A stretch of 21,953 bases of DNA. Origin: Clostridiales bacterium (GTDB taxonomy: Bacteria; Bacillota; Clostridia; Lachnospirales; WQUN01). The stretch spans positions 1 to 21,953 of the forward strand of contig JAITPB010000165.1 in the NCBI GenBank assembly GCA_031289625.1, given 5' to 3'. The notes beneath the pieces were generated by a model. That model saw only the letters and a program-made list of their open reading frames with translations. It made no database searches and was not told the origin of the DNA. A program made the translations under genes and the position numbers. This document shows positions 1 through 8,413 of this stretch, in pieces. The stretch's first letter is position 1; each line of letters begins with the position of its first letter.

Positions 1-55
1 GAATTATTTTTTTAATTATTACGCTGATCTTTTTTTTGTATGCGCTTTTTACATG

Positions 56-1759
56 CTAAAAGTTTTCACTGTCCAGTATGATTGTATCGGTTTCAAAATT
101 CCACAGTTGGCCAAAACCAAGAGGTTGTGTATACCAACCGCTAAATACATATCCTGCCATACTCGGATTATCTGGCTCACTGATACGATCATCAGGCATT
201 AACCCATGGATAGAAGGTACAATGCCGCCAACATTCGTATAGAAATCTACCGTGTAAGTTATCGGCGCTTTTTCATATACAGTGTTATTGTCCGTCGATT
301 TCAAAGCAATTGAATTCTCATGCTCACTTACGAATAACTCTGTTACGCCGCCACGATATGTAATTGTATAAACGTTATCGTCCTGAATGCCAGATACTTG
401 AATCTCATTTATCGAATCGTCTTGCGTTGATATGGAAAATTCGCTATTAGACGCGGGTATTAATAACAAATTGGCCTGAGAATCAGCCTTAACGCTCATA
501 GTATGCCACGGTGCGTTGAAGTTATCCAGTGTTGAGGATAATTCCGCTTGCGTTGGTTTCTCTGATTTTATTTCAATACCAGCGTTGCTGTGCAATAATA
601 TTGGAACGGGATCGCCTGTCACAGCATGTAATAAGTAACCGCCATTATTATCGCTTTGAAAAAGAACCGAAGTTTGATAATCATTCAGCCCGCTGTCAAT
701 TGGTGTAATTGTATATTCACTCACATCGCCATAAATGAAAAATTTATTGGGCCCGTCACCAATAATTGAACGATAGATTTGTATTTCATTGCTGTCCGCT
801 TCGCCATTGATAACGCTAACTGTATGAATTCCATCGCTGATTGAGAAGCTGTCATAATTTGAGAACATAGTTTTCCATCCGTTGAGAGACATTGACAAGG
901 AATTTTCTTGCTGTTTATTTTCCGTCATTCTCAGACCAGCATTATAATTTTGGAGAGGCGCGTTCATACTGTTTCTGTCAAGTTTGTCCTGTAGATTTAT
1001 TTTTTCGAAGAATTCATTTGTTTCATCTTGAGATAGTAAATAACTCAAATTAACATAAGCCTTGGTATTGCTTTGGGTTTCAAACCATATTTGGCTTGGA
1101 TCTTCTTTGTTGATGTATAAATAACTTAAATTATCCGGTTTGGAATTTGATTCCAGTACTTCTATGCGCCAATAAACCTTTCCAGGATCTTTATAGAAGT
1201 CTGTGCATTCAGTTTTAGTATGCGGCATGATGAAGTGGGCGCTTCCGTCCAGTGGAATAGCGACATAATTCCACTGCTCGCCGTTTGTTTGATCTATAAG
1301 TTCTTGGATAATCTTTTTAGGAACCCAGCCCCCATTATAAACATCTTGAAGCCAGGCTGCTTCTAACTTCCCCCAATCCGGATGATATTGTGAAAGATGG
1401 TAATAATTAATCAGTGACGCTATTACTGGATCATCTTTTGGGGCTTTATAATCTCCTACATAATTTGCGGCTGTATCAAAAGTCTTTACGCTAAGCCGGC
1501 CGTCGTAAAACATTGCCAGCGTGGTGCCCATGCCAAAACATGCCCCACCACTAAAGGGCTCTCTTTCAAGTTCTATCGTTTCCTTTTCTGATTCACTGAG
1601 TCCCTCGACAAGGTAATCGAAATACTCGGCCGAAATAAAATGAGAACTTTCTTCTCCTTCTTTTACAAATGAACCCTTATGATTGGAAAAATTATAGTAG
1701 TTGTTTATGTCATTTGCAATGTCTGCTAAACGATTGCTGGATGAAGGGGTCGGCGGGGA
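56..1759 (-). CDS. C-terminal part of the frameshifted surface protein: putative papain-like cysteine peptidase domain, beta-rich region, Flg_new repeat
   Basis: This is the continuation, in the -1 frame, of the GLUG protein that ends at 1726. The frame is open from about 1792 down to the TAG at 56-58. A start at the Met codon at 1531 is possible but unlikely: it has no good ribosome binding site, and about 75 well-formed residues precede it. Those residues include SGGACFGM, with the Cys codon at 1538-1540. Together with a later GSAHFIMPH and the downstream ESNSKPDN stretch, this resembles the Cys-His-Asn/Asp layout of papain-like peptidase domains in clostridial surface proteins. A long beta-rich, Asn/Ser/Asp-rich region follows. 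Near the C-terminus is a Listeria-Bacteroides (Flg_new) repeat with the typical GYVFSGWYT core. The protein stops just where such repeats usually end in L-Y-A-K-W, so the last strand looks trimmed. No LPXTG motif, transmembrane anchor or SLH domain is seen. The peptidase assignment is inference. Confidence 0.6.
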   Translation of the reverse strand, partial: SPPTPSSSNRLADIANDINNYYNFSNHKGSFVKEGEESSHFISAEYFDYLVEGLSESEKETIELEREPFSGGACFGMGTTLAMFYDGRLSVKTFDTAANYVGDYKAPKDDPVIASLINYYHLSQYHPDWGKLEAAWLQDVYNGGWVPKKIIQELIDQTNGEQWNYVAIPLDGSAHFIMPHTKTECTDFYKDPGKVYWRIEVLESNSKPDNLSYLYINKEDPSQIWFETQSNTKAYVNLSYLLSQDETNEFFEKINLQDKLDRNSMNAPLQNYNAGLRMTENKQQENSLSMSLNGWKTMFSNYDSFSISDGIHTVSVINGEADSNEIQIYRSIIGDGPNKFFIYGDVSEYTITPIDSGLNDYQTSVLFQSDNNGGYLLHAVTGDPVPILLHSNAGIEIKSEKPTQAELSSTLDNFNAPWHTMSVKADSQANLLLIPASNSEFSISTQDDSINEIQVSGIQDDNVYTITYRGGVTELFVSEHENSIALKSTDNNTVYEKAPITYTVDFYTNVGGIVPSIHGLMPDDRISEPDNPSMAGYVFSGWYTQPLGFGQLWNFETDTIILDSENF

Positions 1760-4095
1760 GTAGGTGCAGATGTTGGCGTAACTACTGTTTCGTCATCACT
1801 CTGCCACTGCAAAATCGGATAGCCGCCGCCCGCTGGCATTTTCCAAACAGAATCAAAGTCCCATCCAAGGGATTCATAAATCATCTGAAGTAAATAATCC
1901 CCAACAGGATAGAAATTTGTTACATAAACTGAAAACACATTCGACAAATCATCAATAGCAATGTTATTAGCGATTTGTTTTGTTCCACCAGATGAAGATA
2001 TTGTCCCTACAATTTCATTTACTGGAACTGTAGCGCCATAAGCTGTGTCGATTGTAGAGATAATTCTATCGCACAGTATCACATTATTCCGAATTTTACA
2101 AGGCGGATCTCCCTGCGAAATTAAGCCGCCCGCATAGGATGAATGCGAACTGTTTTTAACTCGCGCGGACACAGATCCTGAGTTATATGATTTTTGAATG
2201 CCCAAATGACTGCTTTGCCCGATAATTCCGCCAGCATATGAATGGAATGATCCTGAATCAATAGATACATCACCAATATTGTAACTATTTGATACATAAC
2301 AATAATATCCCATTCCAATTATTCCACCGGCATATGCCTGAGATGCCCAATTACCACCATTACCCAATAAGGCGTTTACCGATAAATTACCCTTATTGTA
2401 ACTTTCTGTTACCTTGAATAGTTCCGCTTCCGCGTTCCCGTCGTTCGTGTTATTGTATGCGGTTTTACCGACAAGTCCACCAATATTAAGTGTTCGATCC
2501 GCTATCAAACCATCAGGACTTGATACTGTAATATTACCCTTATTGCCACAAGCACGCAACTCGGAAAATGGCGTTGTATACCATGCATTATCTCTAGATC
2601 CAACCAACCCGCCCACACAAATAGAAGGGATTTTCTGATCATCTGTTACGATAATATCCGAGTCCGGTAAGACTGTAATATTTCCATAATTTAGACAATT
2701 TTCAAGCGATATTGCTCCTGTTGCATTACCAGCTATACCGCCTACATAGACTTGATCATTTCCTGATGTATCAACAGATATATCACCAAAGTTATAGCAT
2801 TCAGAAAAATAAATTGTATCTTCAGGTTCTATGGCGCTAGAATTGGCGCTTATGCCACCACAATATAGATTTAACCCAACCACAGTTATTTGACCTGTGT
2901 TATAACAATTTTGAAAAGTTGTGGCGCCTCTGGAAGAGGCGATGCCACTTGTGGAAATGCTGCTGTAACTCTCTGGATTTGAAGTAAGAATTGCGCCGCT
3001 TATTTGTCCTCCATTATAACAATCGCTAAACGAATAACCGGAACCGATTCCCGCTGATACGTAGTCTCCCATAATATCGCCAAGATTATAGCATTCACTT
3101 ATTATGCAATTACTGCCATTCGCTATTCCAGAGGAATGATTAGACATTATATTCCCTTGGTTGTAGCTTTTCGTAATAAATACATTTTCAGCTGACGATT
3201 GTATCCATCCAACAATACCACTAGATAATCCATAGTTAGAAATTGAACCTAAACTAAAGCATCTTTCGATTGAAAGTGAATCATTATCACGATAGGAACC
3301 ATAGCATTGGCCTAATATACCACCTGACAATGAGCTATCCGAATCATCAGTGCTGAGAGAGCAAGTGCTGTAACAATCAGTAATTTGTGCATTTCTGGTG
3401 TTCCCCAATACGCCAATGAGGCCACCAATACATCCTTGGTTAGTCGAATATAAATTTATATTCCCTGTACTCCAACAATTTTTAACGATAATATCCGCTT
3501 CGTTAATATATCCAATTAAAACCCCAACGCCGGGATACCAAGAAAGTGAGAGAGAAATATCAATATTTGCGTCTTCAATCCCGACATTTTTGATTTCAGA
3601 AAGTTGTACATTCCCAAATAAGCCGCCGCCGCTACTATCAACATTACCAGTTATACGTAATCCGCGTATTACATGACCTTGACCATCAAATGAACCACTG
3701 ATCGCATCGATTGGTGTCCATTCTCCGAAAGTTGATAAATCAATATCATTAGCTAAAACGTATGAATATGACGCGCTTGCGCCGTATGAGTTATTACGTA
3801 TGTTGTTTAATTCCTGTGCGTTATGTATAACAATAGCATTAGCAGCCGGTGACTGGATCGAAGTTAGGAATTTTCCGCCGCTTCCATACGCACCAGTAAA
3901 ATTATCATCAATCGTTGTTTTTAACTCGTTGATACGGGCGGCAATCTCAGTATTCTCGACATCTGCAGAATCCTTTGATCCCGCCGCGCCTGACCCTGAA
4001 TCGCCCTCAGCGTACACAGCATCGCTTTTGAAAGGTGCAAAGCCTGCCACAATCATATTCAATGTGAGGATTGCGCTTAATACTTTTTTTCTCAT
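1726..4095 (-). CDS. Secreted GLUG-repeat surface protein, N-terminal part of a frameshifted gene
   Basis: The start is the ATG at 4095 (MRKKVLSAIL), preceded by an AGGAAGGGG ribosome binding site. A longer in-frame start at 4164 would place 23 Cys-rich, non-signal residues in front of an obvious signal peptide (residues 1-30, cleavage probably after AVYA). After about 90 residues comes a beta-helix-like array of about 15 GLUG-type repeats, each with a GG(L/I)(V/I/F)G element followed by C/SYN.G.I (for example GGIAGN then LENCLNYGNI, and GGIIGQ then QKSYNSGSV). Such proteins are usually extracellular adhesins or matrix proteins. The frame ends in TPTSAPTPRRPLHPAIV. The TPTSAPTP part is a Pro/Thr linker, but the last residues look like out-of-frame reading. 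Adding one base in the nearby C-run joins this frame to 56-1759, giving one protein of about 1346 residues. The gene is visibly more AT-rich than the neighbouring operon. Confidence 0.85.
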   Translation of the reverse strand: MRKKVLSAILTLNMIVAGFAPFKSDAVYAEGDSGSGAAGSKDSADVENTEIAARINELKTTIDDNFTGAYGSGGKFLTSIQSPAANAIVIHNAQELNNIRNNSYGASASYSYVLANDIDLSTFGEWTPIDAISGSFDGQGHVIRGLRITGNVDSSGGGLFGNVQLSEIKNVGIEDANIDISLSLSWYPGVGVLIGYINEADIIVKNCWSTGNINLYSTNQGCIGGLIGVLGNTRNAQITDCYSTCSLSTDDSDSSLSGGILGQCYGSYRDNDSLSIERCFSLGSISNYGLSSGIVGWIQSSAENVFITKSYNQGNIMSNHSSGIANGSNCIISECYNLGDIMGDYVSAGIGSGYSFSDCYNGGQISGAILTSNPESYSSISTSGIASSRGATTFQNCYNTGQITVVGLNLYCGGISANSSAIEPEDTIYFSECYNFGDISVDTSGNDQVYVGGIAGNATGAISLENCLNYGNITVLPDSDIIVTDDQKIPSICVGGLVGSRDNAWYTTPFSELRACGNKGNITVSSPDGLIADRTLNIGGLVGKTAYNNTNDGNAEAELFKVTESYNKGNLSVNALLGNGGNWASQAYAGGIIGMGYYCYVSNSYNIGDVSIDSGSFHSYAGGIIGQSSHLGIQKSYNSGSVSARVKNSSHSSYAGGLISQGDPPCKIRNNVILCDRIISTIDTAYGATVPVNEIVGTISSSGGTKQIANNIAIDDLSNVFSVYVTNFYPVGDYLLQMIYESLGWDFDSVWKMPAGGGYPILQWQSDDETVVTPTSAPTPRRPLHPAIV
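1746..1758 (-). other. Probable single-base frameshift site in a C-rich linker
   Basis: On the coding (minus) strand two CCCC runs flank GCCGA. The upstream frame reads through this spot into a short tail and stops at 1726. The -1 frame starts to look protein-like here and continues for about 560 codons. Both frames are open only between about 1729 and 1792, so the shift must lie in that overlap. One extra C would give TPTSAPTP followed by PPTPSSSNRLADI, a natural Pro/Thr linker. It could be a real mutation, a phase-variable homopolymer or an assembly error. The sequence alone does not decide. Confidence 0.75.
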
Positions 4096-4097
4096 GT

Positions 4098-4214
4098 TTA
4101 AATAAGCCCCTTCCTTAATTTTACAAAAGCAACAGTGGCGATAACTACAAACAGATGCCACCAATCATCTCCTCCGGCCTTCGGTCGTGGCCATATTTTC
4201 GCAAACAATCCCAT
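4098..4214 (-). CDS. Possible 38-codon leader ORF upstream of the GLUG gene
   Basis: An ATG at 4214 opens a 38-codon frame containing KAGGDDWWHLFVVIATVAFV and ending with a short basic tail. Its TAA (4098-4100) lies 2 nt before the ATG of the GLUG gene, so it would fill the whole mRNA leader. No Shine-Dalgarno precedes the ATG, and the predicted transcription start falls within a few bases of it, so translation would have to be nearly leaderless. I do not recognise the peptide. It could be a regulatory leader peptide or a chance frame within a structured leader. Confidence 0.3.
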   Translation of the reverse strand: MGLFAKIWPRPKAGGDDWWHLFVVIATVAFVKLRKGLI

Positions 4215-4222
4215 TGGCGAAA

Positions 4223-4251
4223 AATATACCACGGAAGCCGCATTAAGTCAA
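4223..4251 (-). promoter_or_regulatory. Sigma-A promoter of the GLUG surface-protein gene
   Basis: On the minus strand TTGACT (4251-4246) is separated by 17 bp from TATATT (4228-4223). This is close to consensus. The predicted start near 4216 gives a leader of about 120 nt before the ATG at 4095. Confidence 0.7.
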
Positions 4252-4340
4252 TATTTTAACAGTTCAAAATTCTCAAGATGCGTTTTCAAATGCTTCCTTA
4301 TCGCCGCACTGCTTTAGAACAAACATCATCAATAAACACT

Positions 4341-4368
4341 TTGAAATTTTCTTTTCGCGTGTTACAAT
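4341..4368 (+). promoter_or_regulatory. Sigma-A promoter of the aminopeptidase-epimerase-importer operon
   Basis: TTGAAA (4341-4346), a 16-bp spacer and TACAAT (4363-4368) lie about 30 bases before the first gene. It is divergent from the GLUG promoter, with roughly 90 bp between the two -35 elements. Confidence 0.6.
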
Positions 4369-4397
4369 AAAATCCAGATAGCAAAGGAGGCGGTCGG

Positions 4398-5213
4398 TTG
4401 AAATTATTTATCTCCAGTGATATTGAGGGAACCTGCGGGATCACACACTGGGACGAAACGGATTATAATCGGGGCGGACGATGGTATGATTATTTTCGCG
4501 CGCAGATGACGCGGGAAGTTGCGGCCGCCTGCCGGGGCGCGCGGGAAGGCGGCGCGGAGAGTATCCACGTGCGGGACGCGCACGACAGCGCGCGCAACAT
4601 CATCCCTATGGAACTGCCAACGGGCGTGACAATCTGCCGCGGCTGGGCCAGAAGCCCGCTCTGCATGGCCGAGGGATTGAACGGGGACTTCGACGCGCTG
4701 GCGCTCACCGGCTATCACAGCCCGGCACATGGAGACGGCAGCCCGCTCTCGCACACCATGAACACGTCCCTGGACGAAATTAAAATCAATGGCAAGCGCG
4801 CCAGCGAATTTACCATCGTCAGTTACACGGCGGCGCTGTTTTCCATCCCCGTGATTTTTCTCAGCGGCGACGAAGCGATTTGCGAGCAAGCCGCATCTTT
4901 TATTCCAGGCATAACGACAGCGGCTGTCAGCCGCGGCCTGGCAAACTCCTCCACTTCGCTGCATCCGGAGGACGCGCTCCAGATGATCCGCGAGAGGACG
5001 CGGGAAGCGGTCAAAAAACATTTTGAAACCAACGGAAAAAACTGTCTCATCCCTCTGCCGGAACATTTTAACATATCCGTGAAATACGCAGCACATCCCC
5101 GCGCGTATACCAAAAGTTTTTATCCAGGCGCGCGCCGGCTGGACGAAAAAACCATCGCGTTTGAAACGGACGACTATATGGAAGCGCTTCGCTTCTTTCA
5201 TTTTGTGTTGTAG
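4398..5213 (+). CDS. dppA: D-aminopeptidase of the M55 family (DppA-like)
   Basis: The protein has 271 residues and starts at TTG with AAAGGAGG seven bases upstream. The N-terminus MKLFISSDIEGTCG is the hallmark of the M55 zinc aminopeptidases. D8 and E10, H62 (AHDSARN), H107 (LTGYHSPAH) and E137 match the metal ligands known from Bacillus subtilis DppA, and H119 (SPLSHTMN) sits where the catalytic His is expected. DppA is a cytoplasmic self-compartmentalising decamer that removes N-terminal D-residues, for example from D-Ala-D-Ala or D-Ala-Gly-Gly. It is the first gene of a seven-gene operon, 8 nt upstream of a dipeptide epimerase and followed by an oligopeptide importer, so its likely substrates are imported D-amino-acid peptides. 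Family assignment is firm; exact substrate is inferred. Confidence 0.93.
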   Translation: MKLFISSDIEGTCGITHWDETDYNRGGRWYDYFRAQMTREVAAACRGAREGGAESIHVRDAHDSARNIIPMELPTGVTICRGWARSPLCMAEGLNGDFDALALTGYHSPAHGDGSPLSHTMNTSLDEIKINGKRASEFTIVSYTAALFSIPVIFLSGDEAICEQAASFIPGITTAAVSRGLANSSTSLHPEDALQMIRERTREAVKKHFETNGKNCLIPLPEHFNISVKYAAHPRAYTKSFYPGARRLDEKTIAFETDDYMEALRFFHFVL

Positions 5214-5221
5214 CTGGCGCT

Positions 5222-6322
5222 ATGAAAATCACAAAAATAGCAACGAGAACCATGGCTATTCCGCTGAAGCGTCCTTTTAAAACGGCCCTGCGCGTGGCGG
5301 AGGCCATCGAAGACATTCTTGTCCGCGTGGAAACAGACGCAGGGCTGACCGGCCTCGGCGAGGCCGGGCCAACCGCGGTCATTACGGGCGACACAAAGCA
5401 AAGCATTCAGGGCGCGATTGAGGACTTTATCGCGCCCGCGCTCATCGGACGGGAACTGGAAGATTTTGACGGCCTCATGGAGGCCCTGCACTGCGCTCTT
5501 TTGAAAAACCATTCCGCGAAAGCCGCTGTGGACATGGCGCTCTATGATTTGCTGGCGCAAAGTTACGGCGTTCCGCTGTATCAATGGCTGGGCGGCCGCA
5601 AAAAACGCGTGATCACCGATATCACCATCAGTCTGAACGAAACGCCGGAAATGGTCGCCGACAGCCTAGACGCGCTGTGCGACAGCTTTTCAATACTGAA
5701 AATCAAAGTTGGCAAGGACGGGCTGGACGACGCGAAGCGTGTGGCCGAGATCCGAAAAGCCATCGGCCCCGGCGCGGAACTCCGCGTGGACGCCAACCAA
5801 GGCTGGACGCCCAAAGAGTCCGTACGCAACATCCGCGCCATGGAGGATATGGGCTGTGACATCGCGTTGGTAGAGCAGCCGGTTCCCGCGCATGATCTGG
5901 CAGGACTGCGCTTTGTCACCGCCAGCGTACTCACGCCCATTTTGGCTGACGAATCCATTTTTTCCCTGTTGGACGCGGAGGAAGTGATCCGGACGCGCGC
6001 CGCCGACTGCATCAACATTAAATTAATGAAAACCGGCGGCATTTACCAAGCCTTGAAAATCTGCGGCCTGGCGGAAAGCCATGGCGTGGCCTGCATGATG
6101 GGCTGTATGCTTGAGTCTAGGCTGTCTGTCTCCGCCGCCGCGCACCTGGCGGCAGCGAAAGGGATCATTTCCATGGCGGATTTGGACGGTCCTTCTCTCT
6201 GCGCCGCCGATCCGTATGAAGGCGGGCCAGTATTTCGCGGGCCGGATATTTTTATGCCGGAAGAACCCGGCATTGGGATAAAACTCAAACCAGATTTATC
6301 ATTCAAGGAGGCTTCGTTTTGA
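5222..6322 (+). CDS. ykfB: L-Ala-D/L-Glu (dipeptide) epimerase, enolase superfamily (YkfB-like)
   Basis: The protein has 366 residues and the muconate-lactonizing/mandelate-racemase fold: an N-terminal capping domain (about 1-115) and a C-terminal barrel. Catalytic and metal residues line up with B. subtilis YkfB: K160 and K162 (LKIKVGKD), D190 (RVDANQGW), E218 (VEQP), D243 (ADES), K267 (NIKLMKTGG), and the D319-x-D321 specificity motif that binds the dipeptide amino group. It interconverts L-Ala-D-Glu and L-Ala-L-Glu, so that murein-derived dipeptides can be cleaved by ordinary peptidases. The ribosome binding site is weak, so translation may depend on coupling to dppA, which ends 8 nt upstream. 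Its stop overlaps the TTG start of the next gene by four bases (TTGA). Confidence 0.9.
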   Translation: MKITKIATRTMAIPLKRPFKTALRVAEAIEDILVRVETDAGLTGLGEAGPTAVITGDTKQSIQGAIEDFIAPALIGRELEDFDGLMEALHCALLKNHSAKAAVDMALYDLLAQSYGVPLYQWLGGRKKRVITDITISLNETPEMVADSLDALCDSFSILKIKVGKDGLDDAKRVAEIRKAIGPGAELRVDANQGWTPKESVRNIRAMEDMGCDIALVEQPVPAHDLAGLRFVTASVLTPILADESIFSLLDAEEVIRTRAADCINIKLMKTGGIYQALKICGLAESHGVACMMGCMLESRLSVSAAAHLAAAKGIISMADLDGPSLCAADPYEGGPVFRGPDIFMPEEPGIGIKLKPDLSFKEASF

Positions 6323-8409
6323 AACGATTTTTGTGTTTAGCGCTTTGCGCGGCGTTTTTAACCGGTTTGACCGGCTGCGGCAACGCATCTAAAAAAACGG
6401 ATGACGCTGAGGCGCCGCCGTCCAGTACAGGCGCCGCGACGGGTGCGGCTGGTGCGACCGGTGCGACCGGTGCGGGTACGCCAGAAGCGTTTGTTCCGCC
6501 GCCCTCGGATTCAACCGCCGGGTACCGCGAGCTGTATTCCTCCGAATACACCACGCTGAATTATCTGAGTACCAGCAACGCCTATGAATTGAAAGCGGCC
6601 GCGAAATCCGTGGACGGTCTCACGGAGTATGACGCGTATGGCGTCGTCAAGCCCGCCCTGGCCGAAAATTGGTTCACGAACGCCGATAATACAATCTGGA
6701 CGTTTAAGATTCGCCAAGGCGTGAAGTGGGTGGACTATCAAGGCGGGGAAGCCGGCGAAGTCACCGCGCAAGACTGGGTGGACGCGGCGGAGTATGTCAA
6801 CAACGCGCACAACAACAGCGGGCTCCAGTATATGTTTAACGGCATCGTAAAAAACGCGGAAAAATATTTTGATCAAACCGCACAAATTCTCGAAGCGGAA
6901 AACGCCGTGGCGGAGGGGGAAGCCGCGTCGGTGGAGGAATATTATCAGGCGCACGAAATCAACGCCGCTGATTTTATTTCCTTTGAGGCAGTAGGCGTTA
7001 AGGCGCTCGACCCTTATACGCTGGAATATACCATGGAGTCGCCCTGTCCCTTCTTCATCAGCGTCCTGGCCTACGCCTCTTATCTGCCGGCCTATGGCCC
7101 GTTTTTGGCGGCGCAGGGGGACAATTTCGGCATAGACAACGAAACCATACTGTACAACGGCGCTTATATCCTCAGCGAATTCGAGCCGAACGTAAAGCAT
7201 GTGTTTACGGCGAACCTCGCTTACTGGGAGCTGGATAAAGTATACATCCCCAAATTGACATATATATACAATGCCGACGACTTGACCATCGGCCCTTCCA
7301 TGTTTCAGAAAGGCGAGCTGGAGCAGGCTTACCTTGGCGCGGATATTTTAGACAATTGGTTAGACGATCCGGCAGCCAAAGATCTTGTACGGCCCAGCAA
7401 ACTCAATATTTCGTATTCCTATTTTTATGCCTTCAACTTTGAGCCGCGTTTTGACGCGCAGTATGAACCAGATAATTGGAAAATCGCCGTGAACAACGAA
7501 AATTTCCGTCAGGCGCTGCTGCACGGCCTGGATCGGATGAAAGCGCTGGCTGTGCAGGATCCGTACAACACGGCGACGCTGCTGAACAATACGATCACGC
7601 CCGCCACTTTCACCGCCGGCGCCGGAAAAGATTTTACCCAGTACGACTCGATCAAGCCTTTGTCCGAAGGGGACAGCTTTAATGAAACGCTGGCCCTGCA
7701 ATACCGCGACAAAGCGAGAGAGGAACTGACGGCGGCTGGGGCGGTTTTCCCCGTTAAAATTTTAATGCCGTACAATCCCTCCATTTCCAACTGGGATAAG
7801 GAATGCCAAATTGTGGAACAGCAGCTCACGAATTTGCTGGGCGCGGACTTCATCCAAATCATCGTAGAGGCGGGGCCGTCTACTGGATTTCTGGGCGCGG
7901 TGCGCCGATCCGGCGCCTACGCGATGATGAAATGCAATTGGGGCGCAGACTACGCCGATCCGCAGACATGGACAGAGCCATTTGCCAGCGGCAACAGCTA
8001 TAATTTTATGTACACCGATCCCAACAAAATGCTGGGTGAAATTCCTGTCAACAATAAAACGCAGGAGACACAGGATCTGATGGCGGAATATTACCGGCTG
8101 CTAGACGCGGCGAAAGCGCATACTTCAGATATCGCGGCGCGTTACGCGGCGTTTGCCGAGGCAGAGGCGTTTCTGATCCAGCACGCGATCGTCATTCCTT
8201 TTTCCGTGGATACATACGGATATGTAGCCAGCTATGTCGATCCCTTTAGTGAGATGCACGCGCCTTACGGCCTGTCGCCGTATAATTTTAAAGGCGTTCA
8301 GCTCCTTTCCAAACCGATGAATATAGACGAGTTTAACGCCGCCAACGCAAAATGGCAAAGCGAATGGGCGATTGCCCAGGCCGCCGCGCAGGCCAGCGCC
8401 AACCCATAA
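6319..8409 (+). CDS. oppA: Oligopeptide ABC transporter substrate-binding lipoprotein (SBP family 5, OppA/DppA-type)
   Basis: The protein has 696 residues. The TTG start at 6319 has AAGGAGG at 6305-6311. The signal peptide ends in the lipobox LTGC (Cys20), so the mature protein would be lipid-anchored outside the membrane. A low-complexity linker of Gly-Ala-Thr repeats (about residues 34-52, encoded by a 9-bp repeat around 6440-6478) leads to the SBP_bac_5 domain, seen as SVDGLTEYDAYG, WTFKIRQGVKW and NENFRQALLHGLDR. At almost 700 residues it exceeds the usual 520-600, with extra sequence near residues 180-220. It presents peptides to the permeases encoded next. With the DppA and YkfB homologues upstream, muropeptides or D-residue peptides are the likely ligands, but the sequence does not prove this. 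Confidence 0.92.
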   Translation: MKRFLCLALCAAFLTGLTGCGNASKKTDDAEAPPSSTGAATGAAGATGATGAGTPEAFVPPPSDSTAGYRELYSSEYTTLNYLSTSNAYELKAAAKSVDGLTEYDAYGVVKPALAENWFTNADNTIWTFKIRQGVKWVDYQGGEAGEVTAQDWVDAAEYVNNAHNNSGLQYMFNGIVKNAEKYFDQTAQILEAENAVAEGEAASVEEYYQAHEINAADFISFEAVGVKALDPYTLEYTMESPCPFFISVLAYASYLPAYGPFLAAQGDNFGIDNETILYNGAYILSEFEPNVKHVFTANLAYWELDKVYIPKLTYIYNADDLTIGPSMFQKGELEQAYLGADILDNWLDDPAAKDLVRPSKLNISYSYFYAFNFEPRFDAQYEPDNWKIAVNNENFRQALLHGLDRMKALAVQDPYNTATLLNNTITPATFTAGAGKDFTQYDSIKPLSEGDSFNETLALQYRDKAREELTAAGAVFPVKILMPYNPSISNWDKECQIVEQQLTNLLGADFIQIIVEAGPSTGFLGAVRRSGAYAMMKCNWGADYADPQTWTEPFASGNSYNFMYTDPNKMLGEIPVNNKTQETQDLMAEYYRLLDAAKAHTSDIAARYAAFAEAEAFLIQHAIVIPFSVDTYGYVASYVDPFSEMHAPYGLSPYNFKGVQLLSKPMNIDEFNAANAKWQSEWAIAQAAAQASANP

Positions 8410-8413
8410 CGCG

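Noticed and set aside
1..58. A second frameshift truncating the final Flg_new repeat of the surface protein
   Set aside because: A T-run precedes the stop, and another frame reads a short Lys-rich tail (LACKKR...), but resemblance to the usual LYAKW ending is too weak to support a claim.
2100..3700. Recurring motifs in the GLUG gene considered as a CRISPR-like or DNA repeat array
   Set aside because: The repeats are degenerate at DNA level, of variable spacing and explained by protein-level GLUG repeats.
4096..4216. Possible c-di-GMP or other known riboswitch upstream of the GLUG gene
   Set aside because: The GEMM hallmark segments are not present and I could not fit another known class. 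I kept it only as an unexplained structured leader with a small ORF.
4404..5201. A 265-codon minus-strand open frame covering almost the whole D-aminopeptidase gene
   Set aside because: It is antisense to a gene with intact M55 catalytic motifs, is Arg/His/Ala-rich as expected from GC-rich third positions, and has no ribosome binding site or recognisable motif.
6511..7200. A 229-codon minus-strand open frame inside the substrate-binding protein gene
   Set aside because: Compositional shadow of the coding strand; the plus-strand frame has a signal peptide, lipobox and SBP_bac_5 motifs.
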